From Actinomycetospora sp. NBRC 106375 (GTDB lineage Bacteria > Actinomycetota > Actinomycetes > Mycobacteriales > Pseudonocardiaceae): 64,000 nt of DNA. The stretch is from contig NZ_BSTS01000003.1 of assembly GCF_030269665.1 (NCBI RefSeq), forward strand, positions 346,998-410,997, written 5' to 3'. This document shows, in pieces, positions 51,499 through 59,642 of the stretch. The position numbers were made by a program, and so were the translations under genes. Below the pieces are notes generated by a model that did no database searches, had not been told where the DNA came from, and worked only from the letters and a program-made list of their open reading frames with translations. The number at the start of each line of letters is the position of its first letter. The first letter of the stretch is position 1.

Positions 51499-51855
51499 AT
51501 GCACACCGACGACACGCCCACGAGCGGCGACCAGGGCGGGACCACCGCCGTGGTGCCCGAGCTCGTCGGGATGCCGGCGAGTGAGGCCCACGACCGGGCG
51601 CTGGACGCCGGAGTCCTCGCGGTGGGACGCAACGCCGTCCACACCGGTGCCGGCCGTGGTCACGTGGCCGACCAGGAGCCCGCCGCGGGCGAGGAGCTCG
51701 CACGGGGCACGGAGGTCGGCATCTGGATCGCCGGCGGCGCCGCGCGCACGCCGACCGGCCCCGACCCCGACGACGGCCCCGAGGGCGGCGGCGGAGGCGG
51801 CGGCGTCCGCCCCGAGCCGAGCCCGGTCGGCCCCGCGGGCGGCGGCACGAACTGA
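51499..51855 (+). CDS. Single PASTA-domain protein
   Basis: 118 aa from ATG51499 (GGAGGG, 7 nt; ATG51475 also in frame). One PASTA repeat, VVPELVGMPASEAHDRALDA to GEELARGTEVGIWIAGGA. It is preceded by a short acidic N-terminus and followed by a disordered Gly/Pro/Asp tail (EGGGGGGGVRPEPSPVGPAG). No signal peptide or transmembrane segment is visible, unlike PknB-type kinases, so it may be a cytosolic or non-classically exported binding module. Strong terminator follows. Confidence 0.72.
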   Translation: MHTDDTPTSGDQGGTTAVVPELVGMPASEAHDRALDAGVLAVGRNAVHTGAGRGHVADQEPAAGEELARGTEVGIWIAGGAARTPTGPDPDDGPEGGGGGGGVRPEPSPVGPAGGGTN

Positions 51856-51869
51856 GCCGGATCGACCGC

Positions 51870-51903
51870 ACGCCCCCGCCGGACGGTTGTCCGGCGGGGG
51901 CGT
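51870..51903 (+). terminator. 15-bp perfect hairpin after PASTA gene
   Basis: ACGCCCCCGCCGGAC (51870-51884) and GTCCGGCGGGGGCGT (51889-51903) pair perfectly around a GGTT loop. Only 4 nt separate it from the GTG of the next gene, so it could also affect that leader. Confidence 0.8.
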
Positions 51904-51906
51904 GAT

Positions 51907-52203
51907 GTGTCCGATGTTGTGCTCGCCGAACCGGTGGTCGACGATTCAATCGTGTACCACGTAGCTCTGAGTTATCCCGGGCGACGCCCGGTCGGGGTGT
52001 TCCTCCGGCCCGAGGATTTCCACTACCTCCGTACGCTGCGCTCCGCGGGCCGTCCCGGCTCGGTGACGGCCCTCGACGCCCGGGCGCGCGAGATGGTGGT
52101 GCACGTCGAGCGCCTCGCCGCCGACCCGGAGCTCTTGGGCTACGGTGCCGATCCGTTGGGTGAGTGCGCCCGCGAGACCCGGCGGACGCCCGCCCGGGCC
52201 TGA
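51907..52203 (+). CDS. Small hypothetical protein
   Basis: 98 aa from GTG51907. YHVALSYPGRRPVGVFLRPE and FHYLRTLRSAGRPGSVTALD are the best-ordered regions; C-terminus is Arg/Ala-rich and overlaps the upstream part of the beta-lactamase-fold gene only in untranslated sequence. No motif known. No membrane segment. Uncertain as a gene, but codon bias fits. Confidence 0.5.
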   Translation: MSDVVLAEPVVDDSIVYHVALSYPGRRPVGVFLRPEDFHYLRTLRSAGRPGSVTALDARAREMVVHVERLAADPELLGYGADPLGECARETRRTPARA

Positions 52204-52229
52204 GCCCGAGCGAGGCCCCGGAGGTCGCC

Positions 52230-53357
52230 GTGGACGCCCACCAGGTGCTCGACGGGGTCCGCGGGACCCTCGCCCCGCACGGTGTGCCGGGCGCGATCGT
52301 CGGTGTGCGGCACCGGGGCGCACTCAGCATGGCGGCCGCCGGCACGACGAACCCCGACGGTGACGACGCCCTGCGTCCCGACGCCGTCGTCCGCCTGAGC
52401 TCGAACACCAAGCCGCTGGTGGCGGCGCTCGCCCTCGTGCTCGTCGCCGACGGCGCGCTCGCCCTCGACGAGCCCGTCGACCGCCTCCTGCCCGAGCTCG
52501 CGGGTCACCGCGTCCTGGAGCGCCTCGACGGCACCGACACCGTTCCGGCCGACCGGTCGATCACGGTCGAGGACCTGCTCACGATGCGCATGGGGTTCGG
52601 CTGGACCGTCGACGAGGGCCCGTGCCCCACCCTCGAGCGCGCGATGGCGCTCGGACTCGGTTTCGGTCCGCCCGACCCCCTGGGGCCGCCGCCCCCCGAC
52701 GAGTGGATCGCCCGCCTCGCGGAGCTGCCGTTCCTCGACCAGCCCGGCCGGACCTGGCGCTACGAGCTCTCGTTCGGGGTGCTCGGGGTCCTGCTGGCCC
52801 GCGCCGCCGGTCGTCCGCTCGACGTGGTGCTGGCCGACCGGCTGCTCGCCCCGCTCGGCATGGTCGACACCGGGTTCGTCGCGACGGGTGACCGTCTCGT
52901 CCCCGCGTTCGTGCGTGGCGACGACGGGAGGCCGGCGCCTTTCGACGGCGTCGCGGACAGCCGCTGGCGCACCCCGCCCGCGTTCCCCGACGCCCAGGGC
53001 GGCCTCGTGGGCTCGGCGGCGGACCTGCTGCGCTTCGCGGGGATGCTGCTCGAGGGCGGAGCGGGGCTCCTCGACGGCGATGCGGCGGCGGCGATGACCA
53101 CCGACCGGCTGACCCCCGACCAGCGCGCCGCCCCGGCGGCTGCGGCGTTCCTCGACGGCGGCGGCTGGGGCTACGGCCTCGGCGTGGTCGACACCCCGGT
53201 CGGGCGCCGCCACGGCTGGGCCGGCGGGCTGGGGACCCTCTGGTACTCGTGGCCCGACCACGACCTCGCGGCCGTGCTCGTCACCCAGGTCCTGCCGCCC
53301 ACCGGGCCGGTGTTCGCGGCCTTCACCAGCACGGTCGAGGACGCGCTGGCTCGCTGA
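52230..53357 (+). CDS. Serine hydrolase, beta-lactamase fold (class C-like / EstB-type)
   Basis: 375 aa from GTG52230 (GGAGG, 6 nt; a longer in-frame start at 52164 exists). The S-x-x-K is S58-N-T-K61 (VRLSSNTKPLVAALALVLVA), with LPELAGHRVLERLDGTDTVP and a third-motif region HGWAGGLGTLWYSWPDHDLA. In place of the class C Y-x-N it has RYELSFGVLGVLLA (Y-E-L), which points to an esterase/peptidase-like member rather than a true beta-lactamase. No signal peptide is visible, so probably cytosolic. Confidence 0.8.
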   Translation: MDAHQVLDGVRGTLAPHGVPGAIVGVRHRGALSMAAAGTTNPDGDDALRPDAVVRLSSNTKPLVAALALVLVADGALALDEPVDRLLPELAGHRVLERLDGTDTVPADRSITVEDLLTMRMGFGWTVDEGPCPTLERAMALGLGFGPPDPLGPPPPDEWIARLAELPFLDQPGRTWRYELSFGVLGVLLARAAGRPLDVVLADRLLAPLGMVDTGFVATGDRLVPAFVRGDDGRPAPFDGVADSRWRTPPAFPDAQGGLVGSAADLLRFAGMLLEGGAGLLDGDAAAAMTTDRLTPDQRAAPAAAAFLDGGGWGYGLGVVDTPVGRRHGWAGGLGTLWYSWPDHDLAAVLVTQVLPPTGPVFAAFTSTVEDALAR

Positions 53358-54206
53358 TCAGCCCGCCATCGCGGGCACCGGGTTGCGCCACGGCACCGGG
53401 TCCGGACGCGCCGGGCGCCAGCCCCACGGGCCGGAGCCGCGCCGCGTCGCGCGGGACGTGCCGTCGCCGCCGTCGCGCGGGACGGGCGAGGGGCGCCGGC
53501 GGGCGGGGGTCGCCGCGGCGGGGTCTCCAGTGGGCTCGGGCTCGGGCACGGCCGCGACCTCCGGGGTGGGTTCGGGGATCTCGTCGGGAACCGCGCTGAC
53601 CGCGGCCTCGGCCGGCCGCAGATCGGCGTGGGGGTCGGCCCGCCGGGGCGCGGGGATCACGGCGTCGGGCACCGGGGCGACCGCGTAGGTCGTCCCGAGC
53701 GCGGGACGGCCCGGGACGCTGCGGCGGGCGGGCACGTCGTCGTGGGCGGGGGTCGCGGACGCCGCCGGGGCGGCGGTGGCGGTCTCCACCGTGCGCTCCA
53801 CCTCGCGCCACCCGCCGGGGACCGAGCCGGCCGCCGAGCGCTGGCGCAGGCGCCGCCGGGTCTCGGCCGCCGACGGCGAGATGATCGCGTCGAGCGCGGC
53901 GGCACCGGCGAACACGAGACCGTTCGCCAGTCCGAGGACCAGCAGCCCCAGCCCCATGAACGCGCCGGGCTCGAGCCCGTCGGCGTCGGGGGCCTCGAGC
54001 TGGCCGCCGTAGGGCACCGCGGGCCCGATCGTCGTCGTCCCGGGGGCGCCCATCACCGGGCGCTGGGCGAGGGGCTCGGAGACCGCGGCCTCGAAGAGCA
54101 CGAGCAGCACGCCGACGACGAGGCCGGTGCTCAGCACCCACCCGACGCCACGCAGCACCGATCGACAGTGTGTGAGCACCCGCGTCGTCGGTACGACGTA
54201 CTGCAT
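53358..54206 (-). CDS. Membrane protein with a long disordered tail
   Basis: 282 aa. Two hydrophobic helices near the N-terminus (VGWVLSTGLVVGVLLVLFEA; LGLLVLGLANGLVFAGAAA) separated by a loop of about 35 residues, then about 160 residues of Pro/Ala/Arg-rich disordered sequence (PTPEVAAVPEPEPTGDPAAA). It converges with the beta-lactamase-fold gene with no gap. No catalytic domain is recognised; perhaps a scaffold or regulatory membrane protein. Confidence 0.65.
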   Translation of the reverse strand: MQYVVPTTRVLTHCRSVLRGVGWVLSTGLVVGVLLVLFEAAVSEPLAQRPVMGAPGTTTIGPAVPYGGQLEAPDADGLEPGAFMGLGLLVLGLANGLVFAGAAALDAIISPSAAETRRRLRQRSAAGSVPGGWREVERTVETATAAPAASATPAHDDVPARRSVPGRPALGTTYAVAPVPDAVIPAPRRADPHADLRPAEAAVSAVPDEIPEPTPEVAAVPEPEPTGDPAAATPARRRPSPVPRDGGDGTSRATRRGSGPWGWRPARPDPVPWRNPVPAMAG

Positions 54207-54319
54207 CGATCCCCCCTGTGGCGTCGGCCCGGATTGTCTACCCCGCGTGTCCCACCACCGCGACGATCACGTCCGAAGATCACTCCGATGGAGTCAGGGC
54301 GTCGGGCGTGTCGCGCTTG

Positions 54320-54990
54320 CTACACGCCGTGTGCGCCCAGCAGCTCGCGGCACGGGCCCAGCCCGTCGACCGCCGGGGTCCACCCCGGGCGGCGCCACGA
54401 CGCCGGGGTGAGCCGGCTGCGCAGGAGCACCGCCGCACGGCCGCGCGGACGTGCTGCTCGACGCCGTCGGGCGCGTAGCCGAGGCGCTCGGAGACCCGGC
54501 GGGACGCGACGTTGTCGGCGAAGGCGCTGCTGCTCGCGACCCGGGCGCCGAGGTGGTCGAACGCGAGCGCGACGACCGCGTGGCGCATCTCGGTCCCGAG
54601 GCCCCGGCCCTGGGCCGAGCGGGTCAGCCACGAGCCGGTCCGGACCTCGCCGAGGACGCCGAAGTCGGTGGCGGCGAGGGTCTGCATCCCGAGCACGCGG
54701 CCCGCGGAGCGCACGAGGAAGTTCACCGACCAGCGGTGCGCGCGCAGGTCCGCCCGGCAGCGCCACGCGTACTGCATCACCCCGCGGGCGAAGCCGGGGT
54801 CATCCGCCCCGTCGGTCCACGGCTCGAGGAACGGCATCTCGTCGACCGGGTGGACGCCGTCGAGGGCGCGGTCCGCGAGCGCGGCGAGGCCCACGTCGTC
54901 GTCGGGGCGCAGCTCGAGCCGCGGCGTCCGCACGACGAGCCCGGCCAGCGGCCAGTGGCGGACGGGGTCCGCGGGGTCGGACGTGTGCAC
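54320..54990 (-). pseudogene. GNAT (RimJ/RimL-like) acetyltransferase with a frameshift
   Basis: The N-terminal part, LVVRTPRLELRPDDDVGLAA, GSWLTRSAQGRGLGTEMRHA (acetyl-CoA-binding R/Q-G-x-G/A) and SSSAFADNVASRRVSERLGY, is a normal GNAT. Near 54430-54450 the frame breaks; the expected end RSRLTPASWRRPGWTPAVDG then LGPCRELLGAHGV lies in the neighbouring frame and ends at 54320, which requires one missing base near GTGCGGCGGTG. In the unshifted frame the C-terminus is Arg-rich and not protein-like to 54280. Same type of defect as in the GrpB gene, so sequencing indels should be considered. Confidence 0.68.
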
Positions 54991-55069
54991 CCGGTCATCG
55001 TCCCGTTCCGAACCGTCACGGGGTGTGGTCCTGTGGGGTGGTCATGGAGCTCAGGTGACGAGGTGACCC

Positions 55070-57418
55070 GTGTCGGTTCCCACCTGGCCCGGTGCCGTCG
55101 TCCACGACGCCCTGGGTCTCGCGTTCGGCGCGGACGAGGGTGCCGAGCCGGCCCACGCCCTCGTCGGGCTCGCCCTGCGCCGCAACCCCCGCCGCGCCCA
55201 CCTGCCCGTCTCGCGGGTGCTCGGCAAGCACCTGCCGACGCGCCCCGGCCGGGTCCGGGCGGCGGGCGAGGCCCTGGCCGCGCGGGTGCGGCCCTGCCTG
55301 GACGGGCCCGGCGGAGCGCCCGTCGTGCTGGGCTACGCGGAGAACGCGACGGCGCTCGCGCACCTCGTGGCGGACGCGCTCGACGCCGAGCAGGTCGTGC
55401 ACACGACCCGGCGGGTCGTGGCGGGCGCGGCGGTGCTGCTCTCGGTCGTCGAGGCCCACAGCCACGCCCCGCGCCACGTCCTGCTGCCCGACGACCCCGG
55501 CTCCTGGACGCCCGACCGCCCGGTGGTGCTCGTCGACGACGAGCTGACCACGGGGCGGACCGTTGCGACGACCCTGCACCAGCTCCAGGCGCGCCTCCCG
55601 CGCCGGCGCTACGTCGTCGCCGCGCTCGCCGACCTGCGCCGGCGCGACGACGACGCGATCGAGCGGGCCGCCGCCGCGCTCGGCGTCCGGGTCGACGTCG
55701 TCGCCCCGGCCCGCGCGGCGCTGACGGCCCCCGTCGACGTCCTCGACCGCGCGGCCCGGCTGCTCGCGACGTGGCCCGACGCCCTGGCGCGCCCGGTCGG
55801 CGGCGGGGGCGTCGTGACCACCGTCCACCTCCCGCTCGACGGCGCGGCCGAGGGCGCCCGCCACGGGCTCGACCGGGCCGGGCGAGCCGCGCTGGACACC
55901 GCCGTCCCGCCCGCCGCCGGCGCGATCGCCGCGGCCCTCGGACCCCGCCCGGGCCGCGTGCTCGTCCTCGGCTGCGAGGAACTGCACTACCTTCCGCTGC
56001 GCCTCGCCGACGCGCTCGCGGCGCGCGGCACCGACGTCGACGTCGCGGCCACCAGCCGCTCGCCGCTCGTCGCCCGTGACGTGCCCGGCTACCCCGTCCG
56101 CTCGGCCCTGGCGTTCGCCGCGCACGACGTCGCTCTGGGACACGGGCCGGAGCGCTACGCCTACGGGCTCGGGACCCCGGGGTGGGGCCGGTACGACACC
56201 GTCGTCGTGGTCGTCGACGCCGCGGCCCGCACGCCCGGGCTGCGGCGACCGGACGGTCTCCTGGCGCGGCTCGCGACCGTGGCCGGGCGGGTCGTCGAGG
56301 CGGTCGTGCCGTGCCGGGGGCCGTCGGGGCGGGCGTTCCGCTCCGCCCCGGCGCGGCGGGGACCGGCGTTCGGCACGTTCGCGCCCGACGAGGTCGGCTG
56401 GCTGCTCAGCGACGTGTCCGACGCGCCCCTCGAGACGCCGCGGGCCGAGCGCGAGACGGCCATCGATGCCGGGGTGCACTACGCGGAGACGCTCCCGGAG
56501 GAGAGCGCGCCGTCGCCGGCCTACGCGCGGGTCGTCGCCGCGGCGCTCGAGCGATCGTCGGGGTCGGTGGCGACGGCGGTCGGGGTGCTGGCCGAGCGGG
56601 TGCTCGCGCTGCGCGGTCCCCGTGCGGTGCTGGTGTCGCTGGCGCGGGCCGGGACGCCGGTCGGGGTGCTGGTGCGCCGGTGGGCCGTCCGCGAGCGCGG
56701 GGTGGCGCTGCCGCACTACGCGGTGAGCGTGCTGCGTGGGCGCGGGCTCGACCGTGCCGCGCTCGACGCCCTCGTCGCCGCCCACGACCCGGCCGCCCTG
56801 GTGTTCGTCGACGGCTGGACGGGCACGGGCGGGATCCTCGACGAGGTGGCCGCCGACCTCGCGCGCTACGCCGAGGAGACCGGCGTCGTGGTCGACCCGA
56901 CCGTCGCCGTCCTCGCCGACCCCGCCCACCGGGCCGCGGTCCACGGCACCCGGGACGATCTCCTCGTGCCGCAGGCCTGTCTCGACGCCACGGTCTCGGG
57001 CCTCGTGTCGCGGACCGTGGCCCGCGCCGACCTGCTCGCGCCCGGCGCGTACCACGGGGCGAAGTACTACGCCGGGGGTCTCGACCGCACGGCGAGGTTC
57101 CTGGACGCGGTGAGCGTCGGCTCCGCGCCCGTGGTCCCGGGTGCCTCGTCGCCGCCCGACGGCCGCGGCCCCCGGTACCTCGCCGCCCTCGGTCGGGAGC
57201 TCGGCGGCCGCCGCGCGCGGCCCGGGATCGGGGAGACGACGCGGGCGCTGCTGCGCCGCGACCCGGAGGCGGTCCTGATCGCGCGCGACGCCGACGAGGA
57301 CCTCGACCCCGTCCGCCACCTGTGCCGCGAGCGCGGTGTGGCGGTGCGCGAGCTGCCCGGGTGCCTCGACGGGATCGCGGCGCCGTACCGGTGCGTCGGC
57401 GTGCTGCGCGTCCGGTGA
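55070..57418 (+). CDS. PRTase-TRSP-StiP fusion protein (Ter-associated biosynthetic type)
   Basis: 782 aa from GTG55070. Domain 1 (about 1-290) is an orotate-PRTase-type domain with the PRPP loop PVVLVDDELTTGRTVATTL (about 151-169). Domain 2 (about 290-430) is TRSP (GRVLVLGCEELHYLPLRLAD; GYPVRSALAFAAHDVALG). Domain 3 (about 432-782) is StiP/cysteine-protease-like with AVLVSLARAGTPVGVLVRR and LVFVDGWTGTGGILDEV. These are separate proteins in Ter-linked nucleoside-like biosynthetic modules of Gram-positive bacteria; here they are one chain. No TerD, ATP-grasp or citrate-lyase-like gene is adjacent. The HAD gene overlaps its 3' end by 4 nt. Confidence 0.82.
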   Translation: MSVPTWPGAVVHDALGLAFGADEGAEPAHALVGLALRRNPRRAHLPVSRVLGKHLPTRPGRVRAAGEALAARVRPCLDGPGGAPVVLGYAENATALAHLVADALDAEQVVHTTRRVVAGAAVLLSVVEAHSHAPRHVLLPDDPGSWTPDRPVVLVDDELTTGRTVATTLHQLQARLPRRRYVVAALADLRRRDDDAIERAAAALGVRVDVVAPARAALTAPVDVLDRAARLLATWPDALARPVGGGGVVTTVHLPLDGAAEGARHGLDRAGRAALDTAVPPAAGAIAAALGPRPGRVLVLGCEELHYLPLRLADALAARGTDVDVAATSRSPLVARDVPGYPVRSALAFAAHDVALGHGPERYAYGLGTPGWGRYDTVVVVVDAAARTPGLRRPDGLLARLATVAGRVVEAVVPCRGPSGRAFRSAPARRGPAFGTFAPDEVGWLLSDVSDAPLETPRAERETAIDAGVHYAETLPEESAPSPAYARVVAAALERSSGSVATAVGVLAERVLALRGPRAVLVSLARAGTPVGVLVRRWAVRERGVALPHYAVSVLRGRGLDRAALDALVAAHDPAALVFVDGWTGTGGILDEVAADLARYAEETGVVVDPTVAVLADPAHRAAVHGTRDDLLVPQACLDATVSGLVSRTVARADLLAPGAYHGAKYYAGGLDRTARFLDAVSVGSAPVVPGASSPPDGRGPRYLAALGRELGGRRARPGIGETTRALLRRDPEAVLIARDADEDLDPVRHLCRERGVAVRELPGCLDGIAAPYRCVGVLRVR

Positions 57419-58242
57419 CGGTGCTCGCGGCGACCGACCTCGACCGCACCCTCGTGCACTCGGACCGGGTGGCCGGACCGGCCGAGGCGCACGAGGTGAT
57501 CCGTCTCGAGCGCCGGCGGGGCGTGACCACCGCGTCACTGACCCGGCGCACCGCCGCGTCGCTCGTCGCGCTGGACCGCGTGGCCACCTGGGTCCCGGCG
57601 ACCACGCGGTCGGTCGACGGGTACCGCCGCCTCGACCTCGCGCGCACCCTCGGCGTCGTCCCGCGGTACGCGGTGTGCGCGAACGGCGCCGTGCTGCTCG
57701 TCGACGGCGTGGCGGACGCGAACTGGGCGGCACGGGTCCGGGCGCTGATCGCCCGGGCCGCCCCGCGGCGCGAGGTGGCGCGCCTGCTCACCGGTCACCT
57801 CGGCGCTCTGCCGCACGGCAAGGTGCGCACCGCCGACGGTGCTCTGCTCGTCGTGCGGATCCCGGACGTCCCCGACGGCTGGGTCGACGGGCTCGACGCG
57901 CTCGTGGCCGACCGGGGCTGGCGGGTGTCCGCGCACGACGAGAAGGTGCACGTCCTGCCCGCCGGGCTGGAGAAGAGCGCGGCGGTGGCGGAGATCGGGC
58001 GGCGCGTCGCGGCGTCGCGGGTGCTGGCCGCGGGCGACTCGCCCCTCGACGCCGACCTGCTCCTCGCCGCCGACGCGGGCATCCAGCCCGTCGACGGCCG
58101 GCTGCACGCCGCCGGGTGGCACGCCGACCACGTCGCTGTGACGGCCGCGGCCGGTCTGCGGGCGGGGGAGGAGATCGCGGCGTGGCTGCTGGCGCAGGCC
58201 GTGGCGTTCAGGCCAGGTGTGTCGTCGGCCGGGGACCGGTGA
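57415..58242 (+). CDS. HAD-family phosphatase (Cof-like), partner of the PRTase fusion
   Basis: 275 aa from GTG57415, overlapping the fusion gene by 4 nt (GTGA). HAD motif I is TDLDRTLVHSDR (D-x-D), motif III Lys in LPAGLEKSAAVAEIG, motif IV GDSPLDADLLLAADAG. It lacks obvious membrane segments. HAD phosphatases accompany PRTase and StiP genes in the Ter-associated biosynthetic module, so this is likely the dephosphorylating step of an undescribed metabolite. Its 3' end overlaps the convergent DUF427 gene by 35 nt. Confidence 0.85.
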   Translation: MTVLAATDLDRTLVHSDRVAGPAEAHEVIRLERRRGVTTASLTRRTAASLVALDRVATWVPATTRSVDGYRRLDLARTLGVVPRYAVCANGAVLLVDGVADANWAARVRALIARAAPRREVARLLTGHLGALPHGKVRTADGALLVVRIPDVPDGWVDGLDALVADRGWRVSAHDEKVHVLPAGLEKSAAVAEIGRRVAASRVLAAGDSPLDADLLLAADAGIQPVDGRLHAAGWHADHVAVTAAAGLRAGEEIAAWLLAQAVAFRPGVSSAGDR

Positions 58243-58879
58243 CGCCGTCCACGACCACGTCCACGCGCTCGTCGTAGAACGCGACGAGCCCCGCGATGCG
58301 GGCGACGGCCGGGGCCGGGTGGTCGTAGCACCAGGCGAGGTCGTCGTACCGGCCCGCGGGAGTGCGCACCGACCAGTAGCGGCTGGTCACGCCCTTGTAC
58401 GGGCAGGCGGTCCGCGTGTCGGAGGGCTCGAGGCGCGTCGTGTCGACGGCGGTGAGGTCGAGGTAGGCGCGGGTCGGCAGGCCGGTCTCGAAGAGCAGCA
58501 CCGGGGCGTCGGACTCGGCGAGGACCACCCCGTCGAGCTCGACCCGCACGTGACGCCGGGAGCGCAGCGCGTCGACCCGCACGTACGGGCTGCGGGGGTG
58601 GACGTGGACCGGCTCGTCCTCCTCGAACCAGGCGTCGGCCGCCGACCAGGGCAGTCCCACGGTGCCCGCCGGGGCGCCCGCGGGGTGCTCGACGGCCGCC
58701 TGCAGGACCGGGTCGACGTCGCCCGCCGGGAGCACCCAGCGCGGGTACCAGGGGTGCTCCCAGAGGTAGGAGGCGTCGAGGGTGTCGACGACGATCCGGC
58801 CGCCGAGCCGTGCCCGCACCCGCCGGGGGCAGGGCTCGACGTGACCGACGGGGACGGCGGGACCCGGGTGGCCGCTCAC
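58208..58879 (-). CDS. DUF427 family protein
   Basis: 223 aa from GTG58879, which overlaps the hydratase stop by 4 nt (GTGA). VVDTLDASYLWEHPWYPRWV, VRVELDGVVLAESDAPVLLF and the DUF427 signature TACPYKGVTSRYWSVRTPAG with DDLAWCYDHPAPAVARIAGL are present. DUF427 proteins are small, widespread, and of unknown function; the coupling suggests cooperation with the hydratase-like enzyme. No membrane segment. Confidence 0.9.
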   Translation of the reverse strand: MSGHPGPAVPVGHVEPCPRRVRARLGGRIVVDTLDASYLWEHPWYPRWVLPAGDVDPVLQAAVEHPAGAPAGTVGLPWSAADAWFEEDEPVHVHPRSPYVRVDALRSRRHVRVELDGVVLAESDAPVLLFETGLPTRAYLDLTAVDTTRLEPSDTRTACPYKGVTSRYWSVRTPAGRYDDLAWCYDHPAPAVARIAGLVAFYDERVDVVVDGVTGPRPTTHLA

Positions 58880-59628
58880 CGCGCGCCCTGCACGGCGACG
58901 GTCGCACCGGGGAAGCGGGCCTCGACGACCTCGCCCGGCCCGAGCGGCACGGCGCGGGTCAGTCCGCCGGTGATCACGAGGTCTCCGGGCCGCAGGGCGC
59001 CCCCGATCGCGCCGCGCAGCCAATCGAGGGCGTGGTGCGGGTGGCCCATCGCGGCGTCGCCGCGTCCGGTCGCCTCGAGGTCATCACCCCGCCGGAGTTC
59101 CACGGTGAGCGCGGCGAGGTCGCCGTCGAGGACCGGCCCGACGACCACGCCGGCCGCCGACGAGCCGTCGGCGGTGTTGGTCGCCAGCGTGAAGCGGTAG
59201 TCGCGCCAGACCGAGTCGACGACCTCCAGCACCGCCCGCGCCTCGGCGGGCCCGCCGTCGGCGCCGACGACGAGGCCGATCTCCGGCTCGACCCGGGGCT
59301 GGACGAGTGTCGGGGGCACCGCGCCGCCGGGCTCGACGACCATGGTGTCGAGCAGCGGGCCGAGGTTCGGGGTGTCGACGCCCATCTGCTCGCGCATCAC
59401 CGCCGACGTGTAGCCGAGCTTCCAGCCGATCCGCCGCGCGCCACGAGCCTCGCGGCGGGCCGTCAGGCGGTCCTGCACCGCGTAGGCGGCGGTGAGGTCG
59501 AGGTCGTGCTCGGGCGCGTCGAGCAGACGCCCCTCGCGGTGCGCCGCGTCGATCCACGCGGCCCAGGCGTGGGGATCGACGGGGGCATTCACGGCGGCAT
59601 CCACGGGGGCATCCCTTCGGGCGTCCAT
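58876..59628 (-). CDS. 2-keto-4-pentenoate hydratase / FAH-superfamily protein
   Basis: 250 aa from ATG59628. MhpD-like segments: DLTAAYAVQDRLTARREARG, RIGWKLGYTSAVMREQMGVD, QPRVEPEIGLVVG (candidate Mg-binding Glu residues) and LVITGGLTRAVPLGPGEVVE. It would hydrate or cleave a 2-oxo-4-enoic acid in aromatic catabolism. The N-terminus contains 12-bp tandem repeats that encode D/N-A-P/A-V units. It is upstream of DUF427 in the same transcript. Substrate unknown. Confidence 0.85.
   Translation of the reverse strand: MDARRDAPVDAAVNAPVDPHAWAAWIDAAHREGRLLDAPEHDLDLTAAYAVQDRLTARREARGARRIGWKLGYTSAVMREQMGVDTPNLGPLLDTMVVEPGGAVPPTLVQPRVEPEIGLVVGADGGPAEARAVLEVVDSVWRDYRFTLATNTADGSSAAGVVVGPVLDGDLAALTVELRRGDDLEATGRGDAAMGHPHHALDWLRGAIGGALRPGDLVITGGLTRAVPLGPGEVVEARFPGATVAVQGAR
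59581..59628 (-). repeat. 12-bp tandem repeats in the hydratase N-terminus
   Basis: On the minus strand, GATGCCCCCGTG-, GATGCCGCCGTG- and AATGCCCCCGTC-like 12-mers follow one another near the start codon, giving D-A-P-V, D-A-A-V, N-A-P-V in the protein. The unit is short, so copy number can vary by slippage. Confidence 0.6.
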
Positions 59629-59642
59629 CGGGGCATCGTGGC

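Noticed and set aside
52760..53101. Minus-strand frame within the beta-lactamase-fold gene
   Set aside because: Antisense shadow; plus-strand S-x-x-K and other motifs support the plus gene.
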